Source of the DNA: Lumbricus terrestris
Lineage: Eukaryota > Annelida > Clitellata > Crassiclitellata > Lumbricidae
Reading direction: 5' to 3'
NCBI GenBank assembly: GCA_949752735.1
Contig: OX457038.1
Span: forward strand, 23,558,655 to 23,622,654
DNA: 64,000 nt
Shown here: positions 23,714-35,331 of the stretch, piece after piece
Layout of the letters: the number at the start of each line of letters is the position of its first letter
Position numbering within the stretch: the stretch's first letter is position 1
Notes under the pieces: generated by a model
Told to the model about the DNA's origin: nothing
Seen by the model: only the letters and a program-made list of their open reading frames with translations
Database searches by the model: none
Position numbers and translations under genes: made by a program

Positions 23714-24315
23714 CCCTCTTGCCCCGTATGGCCGCTATAGCGGCTTGGTGGTCTTTGACAAATACCCGTAAGGCCGCTATAGAGGCTTCAACATATAAAC
23801 CGTGGCTTATTGGTTTACTTACTATTATATATTATTATTATTATATATTATTATTATATATTATTATATATTATTATTATATATTATTATTATATATTAT
23901 TATTATATATTATATATATTATTTTATTATATTATTATATATTATATTATATATATATTATTATATATATATATAATTATTATATATAAATATATATATA
24001 TTATATATTGTATATTATTATATATATATATTATATTATTATATATTATATATATATTATATATATTATTATATATATTATTATATATATATAATATATA
24101 TATATATTATTATATTATATTATTATATTATATATATATATATTATATTTATATTATATATTATATATTATTACATATTTATTATATATTATATATTATT
24201 ATATATACATATATATTATATTATATATTATTATATTATATATATATTATATACTTTTTGCTCAGGGCCATCGGGTGGGCGTTCCGCTTGCTGTGGGGCT
24301 ATAGGGGTGAGAGGG
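23714..24315. mobile_element. piggyBac-like MITE filled by a TAT/TA microsatellite
   Basis: TTAA flanks both ends (23710-23713 and 24316-24319), followed by imperfect inverted ends CCCTCTTGCCCCGTA and TATAGGGGTGAGAGGG. Subterminal motifs ggccgctatagcggc and ggccgctatagaggc are repeated near the left end. The core is TAT/TA repeat. Confidence 0.75.
23822..24252. repeat. (TAT)n/(TA)n microsatellite
   Basis: About 430 bp of A/T only. The Tyr/Ile open frames here are artefacts. Confidence 0.95.
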
Positions 24316-24829
24316 TTAATGAAAAATCTGATGCCGATAATATGTCTCACATAGGCTACACCCAATTAACGAAATGCACGCTACTGTGCGGAGACTCCTA
24401 TTTAAATCTGTGCCATTTCTTCAATTTAATTTTTCAAAAAAAGCCGTTGACACCGTTGGAAAGAGCAGGAAATTTTAAGTTTAGAACATAATAATACTAA
24501 ATTCTGATGAAAAATCTATTGACTTTTGTGTGGTTCGTGTAATGGATGTAATTTTCGACTGGCGATTTCTCCCTAAAACGATTTCACAAAACGCTAAGAC
24601 TCTAAATCTTTAAAAAATCTTACAAATTTCATTTCAACAGATGCAAATATACGGTTTTCACCAATTTGATCAACTATATCTGTACTATTTAAAACAAACT
24701 TTAACTCATTTTATGAAATTTTCGACTTTGGGAGGGTTTCTCATGCACGGTCACATATTTGCTAACTAAAATTTTTAAACTTTACATGGCTTACTGTTTA
24801 GGTCAGAAAATAATACAATTTTAATGCAC
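24316..24829. other. intronic sequence, no gene seen
   Basis: A/T-rich, no supported feature. Confidence 0.5.
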
Positions 24830-25230
24830 ATCATAGGTGGCTGAGACGAATACTACACATCTCATGGAGAGATAAAATAACAAATAAAAGCGCCAGAGAA
24901 AGGACTGGGCAGGAAAAATGGAGTTTAACATCAGAAAGAGGCGACTGAAGTGGATGGGGCATGTATCAAGAATGGGGCAAGAGAGGAGAGCAAAACAAGC
25001 AACAATCTGGACTCTGGAGGGAAGACGTGGCAGAGGGAGGCCAAGGAAGAACTGGATGGAGACTATTCGAGAGGATTTGCAGGGTCTGGAGATGACATGG
25101 AACGATGCTGTCGAAGTGGCGAGGAACAGAGTGGAATGGAGAAACTGCATTGCCCGATGTGCAGAGCTGCATGGGAAGGACTAAGGTCTAAGGTAAGGCA
25201 AGGTACTCAAATGCCATCAGACAACTACAG
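24830..25230 (+). pseudogene. LINE RT C-terminal fragment
   Basis: RWLRRILHISWRDKITNKSA, then in a shifted frame IRKRRLKWMGHVSRMGQERR and RGRPRKNWMETIREDLQGLE, ending CAELHGKD and a stop at about 25184. The tail is ctaaggtctaaggtaaggcaagg. It is 5'-truncated with a frameshift near 24915. Confidence 0.85.
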
Positions 25231-25549
25231 AATAATAAAGAATCATAAATAGGCTAATGTAGACGTCATAATTAGACATTTATTTGTGCACGTACATTTT
25301 GGCCCTCCCCCGTATGCACTACGTCCGGGACCTGTATGCGAAATGCCTAAATCTCGTGATCCACACCTCTCGGTGCGCACGCAATACAACAGCTCCTTAG
25401 CATAAAAATGTTGATTCCTTTCTATCAGTAAAACACAAATGAAGTTCTGCAGCAATTCCGATGTGACCTAGATCTCTAAATACCAGCAATACATGTACAA
25501 TAAAATGTACAGTATAAACAAATAAAATTTATGTAAAGCAAAATTTCAC

Positions 25550-25664
25550 CTGTTCCTTGGCACAGAATCCACAAATCATCCTGTTGGCACGCTTCATCTC
25601 ATGACCAATTTCTTTCTCATCATGACAGTGATCACATGGATAAGCCTTGCCACAACAAGGAAAT
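25550..25664 (-). CDS. CHY zinc-finger protein, exon d (core of the finger)
   Basis: The acceptor ttttctgttgaaaag ends at 25665 and the donor CAG|GTGAAA begins at 25549. The exon of 115 nt (1 + 38 codons) reads FPCCGKAYPCDHCHDEKEIG then HEMKRANRMICGFCAKEQ. Joined to exon c it completes an AGA codon and gives KSFRWFRFPCCGKAYPCDHC, a canonical CHY finger with zinc ligands CC..PC..CH....H and the invariant ANRMICG-C--EQ block. It is clean coding sequence in a repeat-filled neighbourhood. Role by family: zinc-binding domain, often in ubiquitin or redox-linked proteins; the specific function is not inferable. Confidence 0.93.
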
Positions 25665-25699
25665 CTTTTCAACAGAAAACAACATAATATCAACCACAT

Positions 25700-26240
25700 G
25701 TTAGTGCAGCATTTGACACTGCGGACCATGACAGTTTACTAGAACAGTTGCATATATATTTCAGCCTCTCTGATAATATTGTTGGTTTTAATTAAATCTT
25801 AGAATTGTTCAGCTGATTTCAGAATGTCTTAAGGTCTTCTTTCTGTTCATTTGATAGGCTGATTTCATAGACTCTTTTGTCCCTTATAGAGGACTTGAAC
25901 AGTTAAGAAAACTTGTTGCATTACGGTCCAAGTTGTTCTTATTGTTTATTCCGTAAACTGTGCCACCCTGTGGACTGCATGCCGAAAAGCCTCAGTCTTG
26001 AACTGTCTTGGACAATGTGCTTTGATCTCAGTCTTGAAGGTTCAAGTCTCGCATAAAAGTCTGCTTATAGGTTCTAAATCACAGACTCCTGATTTGGCTG
26101 TATTAATGCAATTACAATAATTACAGCATCTAAATTGGAAGGAACACATCTCTGGCAAAATTGACAAGACAATTGGTGTACTCTTTCGCTTGTCTAAACT
26201 AGGAAATGTAGTACCGGGATCAAGAATTCAGGGACTTTTT
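25700..26240 (+). pseudogene. decayed LINE RT fragment
   Basis: AAFDTADHDSLLEQL (RT motif A region, like DFSKAFDTVDHDILL) at about 25710, and LNWKEHISGKIDKTIGVLFR at about 26130 (post-RT region) are recognisable, with many stops between. Confidence 0.65.
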
Positions 26241-27640
26241 AAATCCGATCCCGGGATTGACAAACATGGAATCCTGTATTTATGGAATTGAAAAAAAACT
26301 TACATTTTTTTCATTAAAAGTACTCGACTCACTGGCAATTCTTCCTTGGTCAATAGACGCCACTACGGCCAATAAGCAGAAGTTATAGTCCAGACTACAT
26401 ACTGTAGGCCTATATGTAAGTTACCCTAAGCTGTGGGTCCAAGACAGGCAAGCTGGTGGCTGGCTAGCCAAGCAGAAACTCCAGAGTGACTGGAGGTGGG
26501 CGTTTTTCAGTGTTCAAGTAGTGGATTCGGCTTGCTCCTTCCCCGTCCCAGCCTTGATTCATATGGCTCTATGGTCGTCGGTCAATATGGCCGACGATCT
26601 TGCCTTTCTGTTGTTATGGCAGATTTTTACGTTGTGGCGAAATTCGCTCGTTCTTGTTCGGATTTTCTTATGTTTGCTGATGACGAGTATCGAGTTTCTG
26701 ACTTTTCTTCAACAGTGTCGCTAGAGTTTGGATGGTATCTCGACTATAAATTTTGACGTTCAACCCTCGCCATGCATCTTTCCTCTTTGGACCATGCATC
26801 TTTCCTCTTTGGAATGGTCGATTACGCTCAACATCAAGGGGTTCCAGGTTTGTCATTATTGGTTCATCCTTATCGATAGCCAAATGATTGTACACATGAA
26901 TGGGAAAAGAAAGGATCTTATTAACAACCGACAATCGTGCCGTAGTAGTGCCACGTTCCCAGCGTTGTACTGCCCGCCACTGCTCTTCGCACTTATGCTT
27001 CTCGGCTCTGTAGACACTGAAAATTCTGTTAAACCATCATCATCGGGAATCGGTACGAGATCTTTAGGCTCTACTCTTCGTGTAGCCAACGCGTAGGAGT
27101 TCGACTGTGGTGACTTGTGCTTTTTGAGCGGCGTTTTGCCTAAGGATGACTCTGTCGTGACGTTGCCATCAATAGGCTTGAGCTATATGATTGGCGCCGT
27201 TGATGGCTGCCAGATTTGTCTTGTATTTGCTTTTTATATGTCGTGTTTTGTTTTTTATATATGCCTGTAAACCAGAGTGCGTTTTGCAGCTGGTACATTA
27301 AAGAATATACTTACTTACTTACTTATATATACAGACTACAGATGGACTCTTGATGCTTTAATATCAGAGGGCTGCAGCTAGTTTGCTGCTTCCCTGATTC
27401 CTCGTCCAATGGTTTTGCGGTCAGTCGGTGTGAATACCAGCAAACTGTGTCCTCAAATCTAACCTCGTACCTGTCGTATCACTATTAAGCATCAACCAAG
27501 ACCGACTGTGGGTGGAAAGATATTGGCTGTCAAGTGCCACTTGACTTATGCCTAAGCTCTGAGTCATCATTGGCCGAGCTGAGAATCTCAGTTGAAGCAC
27601 CGTAGACAAAGCGTTTTGCATTAATGTTTGTGACCTACTA
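26241..27640. other. unassigned repeat-like sequence
   Basis: It includes a 22-bp tandem duplication (ccatgcatctttcctctttg twice, about 26770-26813) and a segment ending in acttacttacttactta (27300-27325), resembling a retroelement tail. Open frames of up to 122 codons lack recognised motifs. Confidence 0.4.
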
Positions 27641-27900
27641 CTATACTACGTCCAAGAAAATTTCTAATTGCCAAATTAATAAATCTCAGGATCAAAAGAC
27701 TGACTCAGTTGTAATCTTGGGACTGAAAAATGCTCTGGACAACATTCCCTAGTCTAAACAGATTCCTCTCTCTGCCCGGCCTATGCTATATTGTACTCTT
27801 ATCCATCCTGATTTAACCTACTGTCTCTTAATTTGGACATATACTTATAAATCTAATATCAAGAGATCAAGAAACTAATCAGTAATTACCCTTAAAAATG
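27641..27900 (+). pseudogene. decayed LINE RT C-terminal fragment
   Basis: A frame around 27770-27880 reads LPARPMLYCTLIHPDLTYCL then LIWTYTYKSNIKR, the post-RT layout of CR1/jockey-type LINEs. It is possibly the continuation of the fragment at 25700-26240. Confidence 0.55.
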
Positions 27901-28400
27901 TGCAATCCAATATATGTGACCTGTTCTGACAAAAGGAGGCGGAAGTCAGAGATGATAAAACTGAGGATATTTGCTGACATACCAATCAGGCGTAAATATT
28001 TCAATTTTCGTTTTTGGCATACATAAGTAAACAAGATCATATATTACATGAAAAATATTGATTTAATATTATTTTACCTATTTTGTAACAAATTTAAGAG
28101 GTTTGAGTGACAATAACAAATTATCAAGGATTTCAAACTCATTATTAGTGTCCGTTTCAAGAGTAATTTATGGTCTGATTTGGTTAGGTCAACCTATGTG
28201 TAAAGTTTAAGCATTCATCTTTCTAAAAGTAGCCTCATTTGAGTGGTCTGCCATGGTGATTTCCATGAATTCAAGGTTAAGAACGCTTAAAACTATGCGG
28301 TTTTATGTATGGTTATAAAATCCCCGCCATTAGCAACCACGTGCCAGAATCTGGCTTCGCTCTAGGCTGCAGTATTGGTGTGGCTCTTGTCAAATCACGC
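27901..28400. other. intronic sequence, no gene seen
   Basis: No supported feature. Confidence 0.5.
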
Positions 28401-28609
28401 TGTTTGTTTGTATGTGCACTTGTTATAGCGCCCCTCTCTCTACTCAGAGGCGCTCCCGACTGCAGAGCAGACACTGCATCGGAGTTTCATGCCGAAGTGC
28501 TGAGCAATTGCAAGTGAAGAACTTGCCCAAGGTCCCTATGCGGTGATTTGAGGTGGATTCGAACCTCAAACCTTCTGGCTTCAAGGCAACGACGCCACCA
28601 CTACACCCC
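28401..28609 (-). mobile_element. tRNA-derived SINE, copy 4
   Basis: Minus strand. B box ggttcgaatcc, central GACCTTGGGCAAGTTCTT, tail gagcgcctctgagtagagag then ggggcgctataac. The A-box side ends at about 28609 and the tail loop is shortened. Confidence 0.9.
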
Positions 28610-29714
28610 TTTATACACAGTAAAGGATTGTACATTTGATCATGATTTCAACTTTCTTGATATTATTTTTATTTCAAGTTAAAGAATCTGGTGAGTAAAA
28701 CTAAGTAACGATGTAGGATTGTGCCTTTATAAAAAGATGCATCAGCGTGTGTACCTAGAAATGTAAATCTAACACAGCTAACAGGGATTATTTTCAAACC
28801 CAACGTCGGTTCTGAAACCTAAAGTGAAGGATTTGCCACTGACGCCTTTGATTTTCATAATCTGCCGGCCTCTATAACAAGCTGATCACCAGAGACTAAA
28901 ATCATCTAATGTCCTTGGTAAAGAATCAAGGATTGCTGATAACAGAAACTGAATTCAATAATTATTAGCAGACCTATATTCAGGCAAGTTTCTCAGATGA
29001 AGTGCGGCGCTTAGCAGATTATACAACAGTCGTAGAAGTGACTGCAGACAAGATGGAAAGAAGCCGACCATGGTCAATGTCCGAAATTAGCCATTCAGGA
29101 AGAGAAAAAATCGATGAGAATATGCAGTAATTGATTAAAAAAACATCAATTAATTGTTCAGAAATGTATCAAATGGATTTCAGATGATGGTTATTGACAA
29201 TTAAAGTCGTAGAAGTTATCAGCAAACAGTTAGCTTGTATTAAGACAATTAACTTCGCATGCATTTTTCTCAAAATTGTACCTCTGACAGGCAATACATT
29301 ATACAATTCATATCTATGGAACAAATTAAGATAGAATAATAAATTTTTTCTGCATTTTAAACTGAAATGATTGTTTATCATTTTTAGTCAAAAATATGCA
29401 AAACACATTTTTTTACAACAGCCTCCTTGAGCGGGTCACATATAGATAATATCTCTTACCAAGCCCACACCGCCTTGTATTTCCAAGAATTTATTTTTAT
29501 TATAAGTCGATCAATTGACGGGTTCTGCTAAAAATAAGATAGCCCTCCCACTTCTGGCTTGGCCATACCAAGAGTGATCCAGCACTTAGGCTATTAGTGT
29601 TAAGCTATATATCGAACCCACTGCTGTAAAGCCGACCTGCGTGTCGTGCTAAAGTGGGCCGTATTTCGTATAACCTGTACCTGTAATCATTCTGCGGTTT
29701 GTCAGATTGAGTCA
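28610..29714. other. intronic sequence, no gene seen
   Basis: A/T-rich with no supported coding feature. Confidence 0.5.
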
Positions 29715-29960
29715 TTAAACGAAGATTATTATTAAGATAAGAATATTCTTTAATATACCAATTGCTATCCGCATTTTGGTGTACATACAAAGCATAATAA
29801 ACAAACGTACATAATTTCTATATCCAATCAATTTCAAAGTGTTTTAGAATATCATAAAATCCTAAGTCCAAATCCAATATAAATTTTAAATTTAAAAAAA
29901 GAAGTTCTTTTAATGGCCAACAAGTTATTCTGCACTTTGGCTTATATTTATTATTACTAT
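29715..29960. repeat. interspersed repeat family AAGATAAGAATATTC, copy 1
   Basis: Shares aagataagaatattctttaa, caattgctatccgcattttg and caaatccaatataaatttta with copies at 30299, 43533 and 45523. The minus-strand end (attaaagaatattcttatct) looks like a retroelement 3' tail. Confidence 0.8.
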
Positions 29961-30109
29961 GACCATGGCCTCTTACCACATGTATTTAATTATATCTTTA
30001 GCCTTACCTCTGATCGTCTCTCCAATCCAACAAGAAATTTGACTATTTATGACCCTCCATAAACACATACACATTACACACTCTCGTCTATACAATGTAC
30101 TGGCTCCCA

Positions 30110-30210
30110 CTTTGGGAACTTTCTTCCTACTGGGCTGGGAGTGCCTTAGAGTAGCTCTCGTGAAGAAGAGCTATATAAATTCTCCGACTGAACGAACGAA
30201 TAAATGTTCA
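30110..30210 (+). mobile_element. LINE 3' tail remnant
   Basis: gggagtgccttagagtagct...gaagaagagctatataaattc followed by GAAC repeats matches the LINE 3' ends at 59062 and 55140. Confidence 0.65.
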
Positions 30211-30298
30211 ATACCAACCAAACGCCAGATTATAATTATTTAAGCTTAAACTCCGCTTTTATTCAATTGAAAACCCTTCCTGAGATTAATTACCGGTA

Positions 30299-30580
30299 AT
30301 AAGATAAGATAAGAATATTCTTTAATGGACCAATTGCTATCCACATTTTGGTGTACAAGCATGTCATAATAAACAAACGTACATCATTTCTATATCCATT
30401 CAATGTCAAATGTTTTAAAATAGCACAAAATCCTAAATCCAAAAATCAATATAAATGTTCTTTTACTGACCAACAATCTATGCTGCTCTTTGATTTATAT
30501 TGTAATACATTTAAATACGATAAAGCATTCTCGTTAAAAACAATTTCCTCGTTAGGTTATCCGCCCTAGGGATAATTCGG
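30299..30580. repeat. interspersed repeat family AAGATAAGAATATTC, copy 2
   Basis: Nearly complete copy ending cgttaggttatccgccctag then ggataattcggtcatgt, abutting a SINE at 30584. Confidence 0.85.
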
Positions 30581-30583
30581 TCA

Positions 30584-30815
30584 TGTTTGTTTGTATGTAT
30601 GTGCACTTGTTATAGCGCCCCTTCAAGCTCTCTCTACTCAGAGGCGCTCCCGAATGCAGAGCGGACACTGCATCGGAGTTTCACGCCGAAGCGCTGAGCA
30701 ATTGCGAGTGAAGGACTTGCCCAAGGTCCCTACGCGGCAACGTGAGGTGGATTCGAACCTCGAACCTTCCGGCTTCAAGGCAACGACGCCACCACTACAC
30801 CACCGCGCCCCACAA
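30584..30815 (-). mobile_element. tRNA-derived SINE, copy 5 (best preserved)
   Basis: Minus strand: head gggcgcggtggtgtagtggt with A box, B box ggttcgaatcc, central GGACCTTGGGCAAGTCCTTC, tail hairpin GCGCC(30647-30643)/GGCGC(30619-30615), then gtgcacatacatac. This is the best of the nine copies for a consensus. Confidence 0.93.
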
Positions 30816-31344
30816 AAATTGTCATGTGGCAATTCAGCTATGGTTTCTGCTCAGTTGTTCCACAGAGCCCTTAGTTAAGTTACAAGTTAAGAGTAGCTTT
30901 GAATAGTTGCACGGACTTTGTTGGCTATCTATTATTGCTTCGGTACGCAATTGTCTTGCTTCCTACTCTGCACAGGAGCCTGGATAACGGGATCCATGAC
31001 CTAGGTGTACACTCCTTATTTTACTCTCACTGACCTTGTTTGTATTAGGTCCAAAAAAAAGTTGTGTTTCCGGTAACCCGATCGACCCTCTTTGATTGCC
31101 GTGACTCAAATAATTTTGTAAAAAAATTTATTAAAATTTTTTTTAAAACAATTTTTTTCCCCATAAATTTTTTTAAATTTTATTATTTTATTTTATTTTT
31201 TAAAATTTGTATTGACATAATATGGTGACATTGCCTTCCGTGTGTTTCCGGTAACCCGACCGACTCACTTTTATTGCCGAGACTCAAAAAATTTTGTATA
31301 ATTTTTTTATTTACAGTGACACTGCCTTAGAGTTTCACACCTGC
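30816..31344. other. intronic sequence, no gene seen
   Basis: A segment with tgtgtttccggtaacccgac is duplicated (about 31063-31085 and 31240-31262), each followed by gccg-gactcaaa-aattttgta. No gene. Confidence 0.5.
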
Positions 31345-31354
31345 CTAACTACTT

Positions 31355-33144
31355 CCTGGTTCTTCTCTTCTTCTTGACGTTCTCTGCCCTCAGGCAGGTT
31401 CGTATGTCCAATGACGCCACTCTTCTCTGTTCTGTGCCTTTCTCTTAAGTTCAATGTATCCATCTTCTGTCAGCATCCAGTCCAGCAACATTGTTCTTGG
31501 TCTACCCCGCATCTTTTTCCCCTCCATTCTTCCCTCAATGATGTCTCTTAGCAGGGTGTCGCTCCTTAAGATGTGTCCTATCCATTTCTTCTGCCGTCCA
31601 CGTATAGTTCCCATCAGTGATCTCCTTTCTCCCACCAACTGCAAGATTTCCTCATTTGTTCTTCTCTCAACCCAGCTGATTCTCTCCATTCTGCGCCAGA
31701 TCCACATCTCGAAGGCCTCTAGTCGTTTTATGTCTTCTTGCCGCATTGTCCACGTCTCCGAGCCGTACAGGACAACGCTCCACACCAGTGTCTTCACCAT
31801 TCTCTTCTTCAGCCTCATGTTTAGACTGCCTCTGAGTAGCTCCCCCTTTTGTAGAACGCATCTTTTCCCATAGCTATTCTTCTTTTTATTTCCACATGGC
31901 ATCTTGCGTCCTCTGTAACCACACTTCCCAGATAGCAGAACTTCTTTACCTGTTCTATTTCCTCACCATTTAATGTGATGTTTACCGTTTCCTCTCCTCT
32001 CTTACTTATCTTCATCACCTTTGTTTTCTTTATGTTAATTTTCATGTCGTGGTTCAGCGATATTCTATTTAAGCGGTTAATCATCATTTGTAGACCCTCT
32101 TGACTGCCTGCCAACATCGCCTGGTCGTCTGCAAATCTCAATGCTTTCACCATTTTCCCACCCACTTTTACCCCCTCCTCCAGCTCCTCTAGTGTTTCTC
32201 TGACAATTTCTTCAATATAGATGTTGAATAGAATTGGTGACAGTGGGCATCCTTGCCTCACTCCTCGTCCTATTTTTGCCGGCTCTGAGAATTCTCCATC
32301 GATTCTTATCTTTACTCTTTGCCCCATGTATAGATTGCCTATCAATCTTCTTTCTCGCCAGTCCACCCCTATTCGTCTCAGTATTCCCATCAATTTCTTC
32401 CAGTCCACTCTGTCAAAAGCTTTTTCATAGTCGACGAAGCAGATGCAAATATCTTGTCCATACTGAATGCTTCTTTCTGCTATTACTCTCAGCGCTGCCA
32501 CTGCATCTCTTGTCCCTCTACCCTTCCTGAACCCATATTGTTCCTCTCCTAAGCACTTATCCGTTTCCGCTTTTGTCTGCAGTCTTTTTGTTATTATTCT
32601 TAGCAGCATCTTTGATGCGTGTGTAAGGAGACTTATAGTACGATGGTCCTCACAGTTTATTGCATTCCTTTTCTTCTGTAGTGGTATAACTATGGTCTGT
32701 AGAAAGTCCTCTGGCCATTCTCCTGTGTTATATATGTCCTGGCATAGTTGCACCACTTCATTCATAGCTTTCTCTCCTAGGTTCCTCAGCATTTCTATTG
32801 GGATGTTATCAATTCCTTCTGCCTTTCCGTTTTTCATGTCCTCTATTGCAGCTAAGACCTCTTCTTTCATCACCCATGGCCCAATGGTGTCCTCTGTTTG
32901 TGCCTCCTCCTGCTCCTTCGCTTGCTTCTCCATTTCCTCCTCAATGTTGGTATTTCCTGTGTACAGCTCCTCCACATATTCCTTCCATCTTTTCCTTATA
33001 TCTCCAGAGTCTTCTAGTAGCCTGCCATCCTTATCTTTGATAGTGCTTCCTCTTCCCATGTTCTTTTTCTTTTCTAGTGATTTTATTTTCCCATACACTA
33101 GATCGTGGCATCCTTCCTGGTTACCAGTCTTGAAAAACCTCTAG
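31355..33144 (-). pseudogene. RTE-like LINE, RT to 3' end, one frameshift
   Basis: The minus frame 33098-31821 (open to about 33144) gives a linker (IRKRWKEYVEELY), fingers and palm of RT (QYGFRKGRGTRDAV; FVDYEKAFDRVDW; GVRQGCPLSPILFN) and the catalytic box FADD in ALRFADDQAML, then KINIKKTKVMKIS. The C-terminal region continues in another frame at 31902-31390 ([20 protein letters not shown] block, [20 protein letters not shown], stop). A single-base change in a G run (plus 31842-31846, CCCCC) separates the two frames. The endonuclease is missing (5' truncation). The catalytic YADD position is FADD. The 3' tail is GAAGAA-rich near 31355-31375. Confidence 0.9.
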
Positions 33145-33332
33145 CCTTATACTTGCTTAGAATACGTACTTTGTTGCAGCGTGTACCTTTTTGCAAAAAA
33201 AGAGTAGTTGGGTATAATTTTTCGGATAATCACTGTATACAAATATTTTACCAAATTAAAAATATTTTTCGACCTACCTACCCAATTTTTTAGAGCTCTG
33301 TTACCGGCCTTATATCTTGTATTATGTTTTGA

Positions 33333-33617
33333 CTAGCTGGGGCACCTGGCGATGCCCGGGAAAATTTAGGATTCTAATCTGTCTAGCTGTAACGTTTCAG
33401 GTGAATAAGTGTGAAAATATGCATGGCAACGGCCGAAAAAGTATCAAAAATGAGGGTTTTAGCCCCCACCCTGGCCCCCATGGTGGCAGAGAATCGCGAA
33501 CTCCTCCACTGGGTGTCCCATGCTGAGACGAACACAGTAGTGAAAAACTGTTCAAATGCATCTCGGACAAACAGAAGACATACACACGGCACAGATTCTT
33601 CTCTTTATTTATATAGA
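33333..33617 (-). mobile_element. 285-bp non-autonomous Helitron, reverse
   Basis: On the minus strand it starts TCTATATAAATAAAGAGAAG after an A and ends GGTGCCCCAGCTAG before T. A hairpin GGGCAT/GTGCCC lies just before the CAGCTAG terminus. No coding capacity. Confidence 0.82.
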
Positions 33618-33724
33618 TTTTTGGTCACTGAATAAACAGAAACTGAAACTTCCATTAATCACTAACATACTCATATTAAAACTGAATGTATTTTGAGAGG
33701 GTCATAAGCTCCATTAACGCTTAC
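33618..33724. other. intron sequence between Helitron and exon c
   Basis: Short unique sequence; donor GTAAGC of exon c at 33724. Confidence 0.6.
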
Positions 33725-33857
33725 CTAAACCATCGGAAACTTTTCTTGAAATGTGTACATGTTCCGTTGTTTGGAAGAGGTCTTCCTTCAACAATGGCAG
33801 CATCCTTGACTACCTTCACACGTCCTTGAACTTCCATTCTGCATGCATTTTTTGCAC
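33725..33857 (-). CDS. CHY zinc-finger protein, exon c (start of the finger)
   Basis: The acceptor attgtcttaacttag ends at 33858 and the donor AG|GTAAGC begins at 33724. The exon of 133 nt (2 + 43 codons + 2) reads AKNACRMEVQGRVKVVKDAA, IVEGRPLPNNGTCTHFKKSF, RWF. GTCTHFKKSFRWFR is the conserved entry to the CHY finger (C-x-H). The split arginine codon AG|A is restored exactly by exon d. An alternative inner acceptor (catgcag at about 33840) exists, so the 5' edge is less certain than the 3' edge. Confidence 0.9.
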
Positions 33858-35026
33858 CTAAGTTAAGACAATAGTTTAATAATATAAGGTTAAGTATCAG
33901 TTTAGATCTGTCATCTCAAATCAACATGAAAACAGTCAAGTCATTTTAAACATGCAGCCAACTTGGAGACGGGGTACCAAAGGTGGGAGAAATGCATCAA
34001 ATTTTGTCTCAATATGTTCAAACAGGAAAATTCCAAGAGCGACTGTACTTCTACGAAACTAACATAAAAACTTGCACATATGACGAAAAGCTCCAAAGCT
34101 GTGCAACAGTAGGCTATGCTTGCAGTTAATTTGCTGCATGAATATCAGAGTGTGATTTTGGAAAGAACGAGATCAAGCGAGTCACAGCTATTGTTGTAGG
34201 TTCATAGACCTACAATAGCTGATGAAGAATTCCAACCCTGTGATTTTTAGCTTTTTGTCTCACATGTTGATATGTTGCAGAAGAAAAACCAGCATGTATA
34301 GGCCTATATACACGAAGAAATAAATTGCTATGCAGAAAACAGTAAATTTTTATTATTTTTAAAATAAAATGTGTCATGATGCGGTGATCGGCTTCTGTTA
34401 GCCTATGTTCTCCAAGTTGTCGCTTCAATATTCTAATACATGTTCACGGTTTGGCATGATCCGCTTATCCAAGTCTTTTTCTGCCGACTTGACGTTTAAA
34501 CTAAGAAATCTTAAAGGCATTTTCAATGTCAGTAGGGGACATATGGTTAATCCAAACCAGGCAGCATTACTAAACCACTTAAGTGTAATTGATACCCTTG
34601 TTAATGACTGCTAAGTAAAACCAGTGGTCTAGGAATCATCACGCTTGACTGGGCAATTCTTTGATGTGGCTAATTACGTTCTTTGAGCTCTTTGATATAA
34701 TTGTTTTATGTAAAGATGCTGCTACTGACCACCTGCATGCTTACTCAGCACCTTACCCCTTCTACGGTTACCATAAGTGCTCAGATGAAAAAGAGGACAC
34801 ACAAAATGTTCATCCGGTTACCATCCCATAGCCGGCTCCTAGGCAAAAAAGTAACGTTAAACTGCACAAATTTTTTTCTTATTGCACATGGTTTCAATTT
34901 AAACTTCATTGAGTGAGCATTCAGTACTTCAGCACACATTACATTGCTGTCACTGACTGTTCACAGAAACAAAAGAGTGACACATTCGTCGTTTTTCGAA
35001 CCCAGTGTAACTAAAAAATGTGGTTA
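33858..35026. other. intronic sequence, no gene seen
   Basis: No supported feature before the BEL insertion at 35027. Confidence 0.5.
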
Positions 35027-35031
35027 CTTTG

Positions 35032-35235
35032 TGTTCAGAAGACTTTAATTTTGCATTTTAACTTAGCAACGTTAGGTTTTAATTTCAGCACATTATGTGA
35101 CGTCATCGTTGATGTACTCCGGATATAGCAGTTCCTTGTTTTCGTTCGCCATTTTAAGCAGTCACGTTTCCGAATGTTTCAATAAATGTTGTAAAATCAA
35201 ATCGAATCGCATGGGCCTAAACGATCGTTAGAACA
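35032..35235 (+). repeat. 5' LTR of BEL/Pao element
   Basis: Starts TGTTCAGAAG and ends GTTAGAACA (TG...CA). Contains ATTATGTGACGTCATCG, a CRE-like TGACGTCA palindrome that could act in transcription, and aataaatgttg near the 3' end as a possible polyadenylation signal. Confidence 0.95.
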
Positions 35236-35238
35236 TTT

Positions 35239-35253
35239 TTGGTAGCAGAGCGT
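35239..35253 (+). promoter_or_regulatory. primer-binding-site candidate
   Basis: TGGTAGCAGAGCGTG begins 3 nt after the 5' LTR with the TGG expected to pair with a tRNA CCA end. The tRNA species was not assigned. Confidence 0.6.
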
Positions 35254-35331
35254 GGTTTTAAAAGGATTAATAGTTCGAGAGTCGAGTATCGAAAAACGTT
35301 TTGCAACTAATCGGACAAACACGAACTTTGG

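Noticed and set aside
23680..24491. A 229-codon Tyr/Ile-rich frame
   Set aside because: Reads the TAT/TA microsatellite of a MITE; no protein signature.
26728..27096. 122-codon frame as a possible gene
   Set aside because: Starts in a 22-bp tandem duplication, no motif recognised, and an antisense frame of similar quality overlaps.
32467..33144. 225-codon plus-strand frame
   Set aside because: Antisense shadow of the RTE-like RT on the minus strand.
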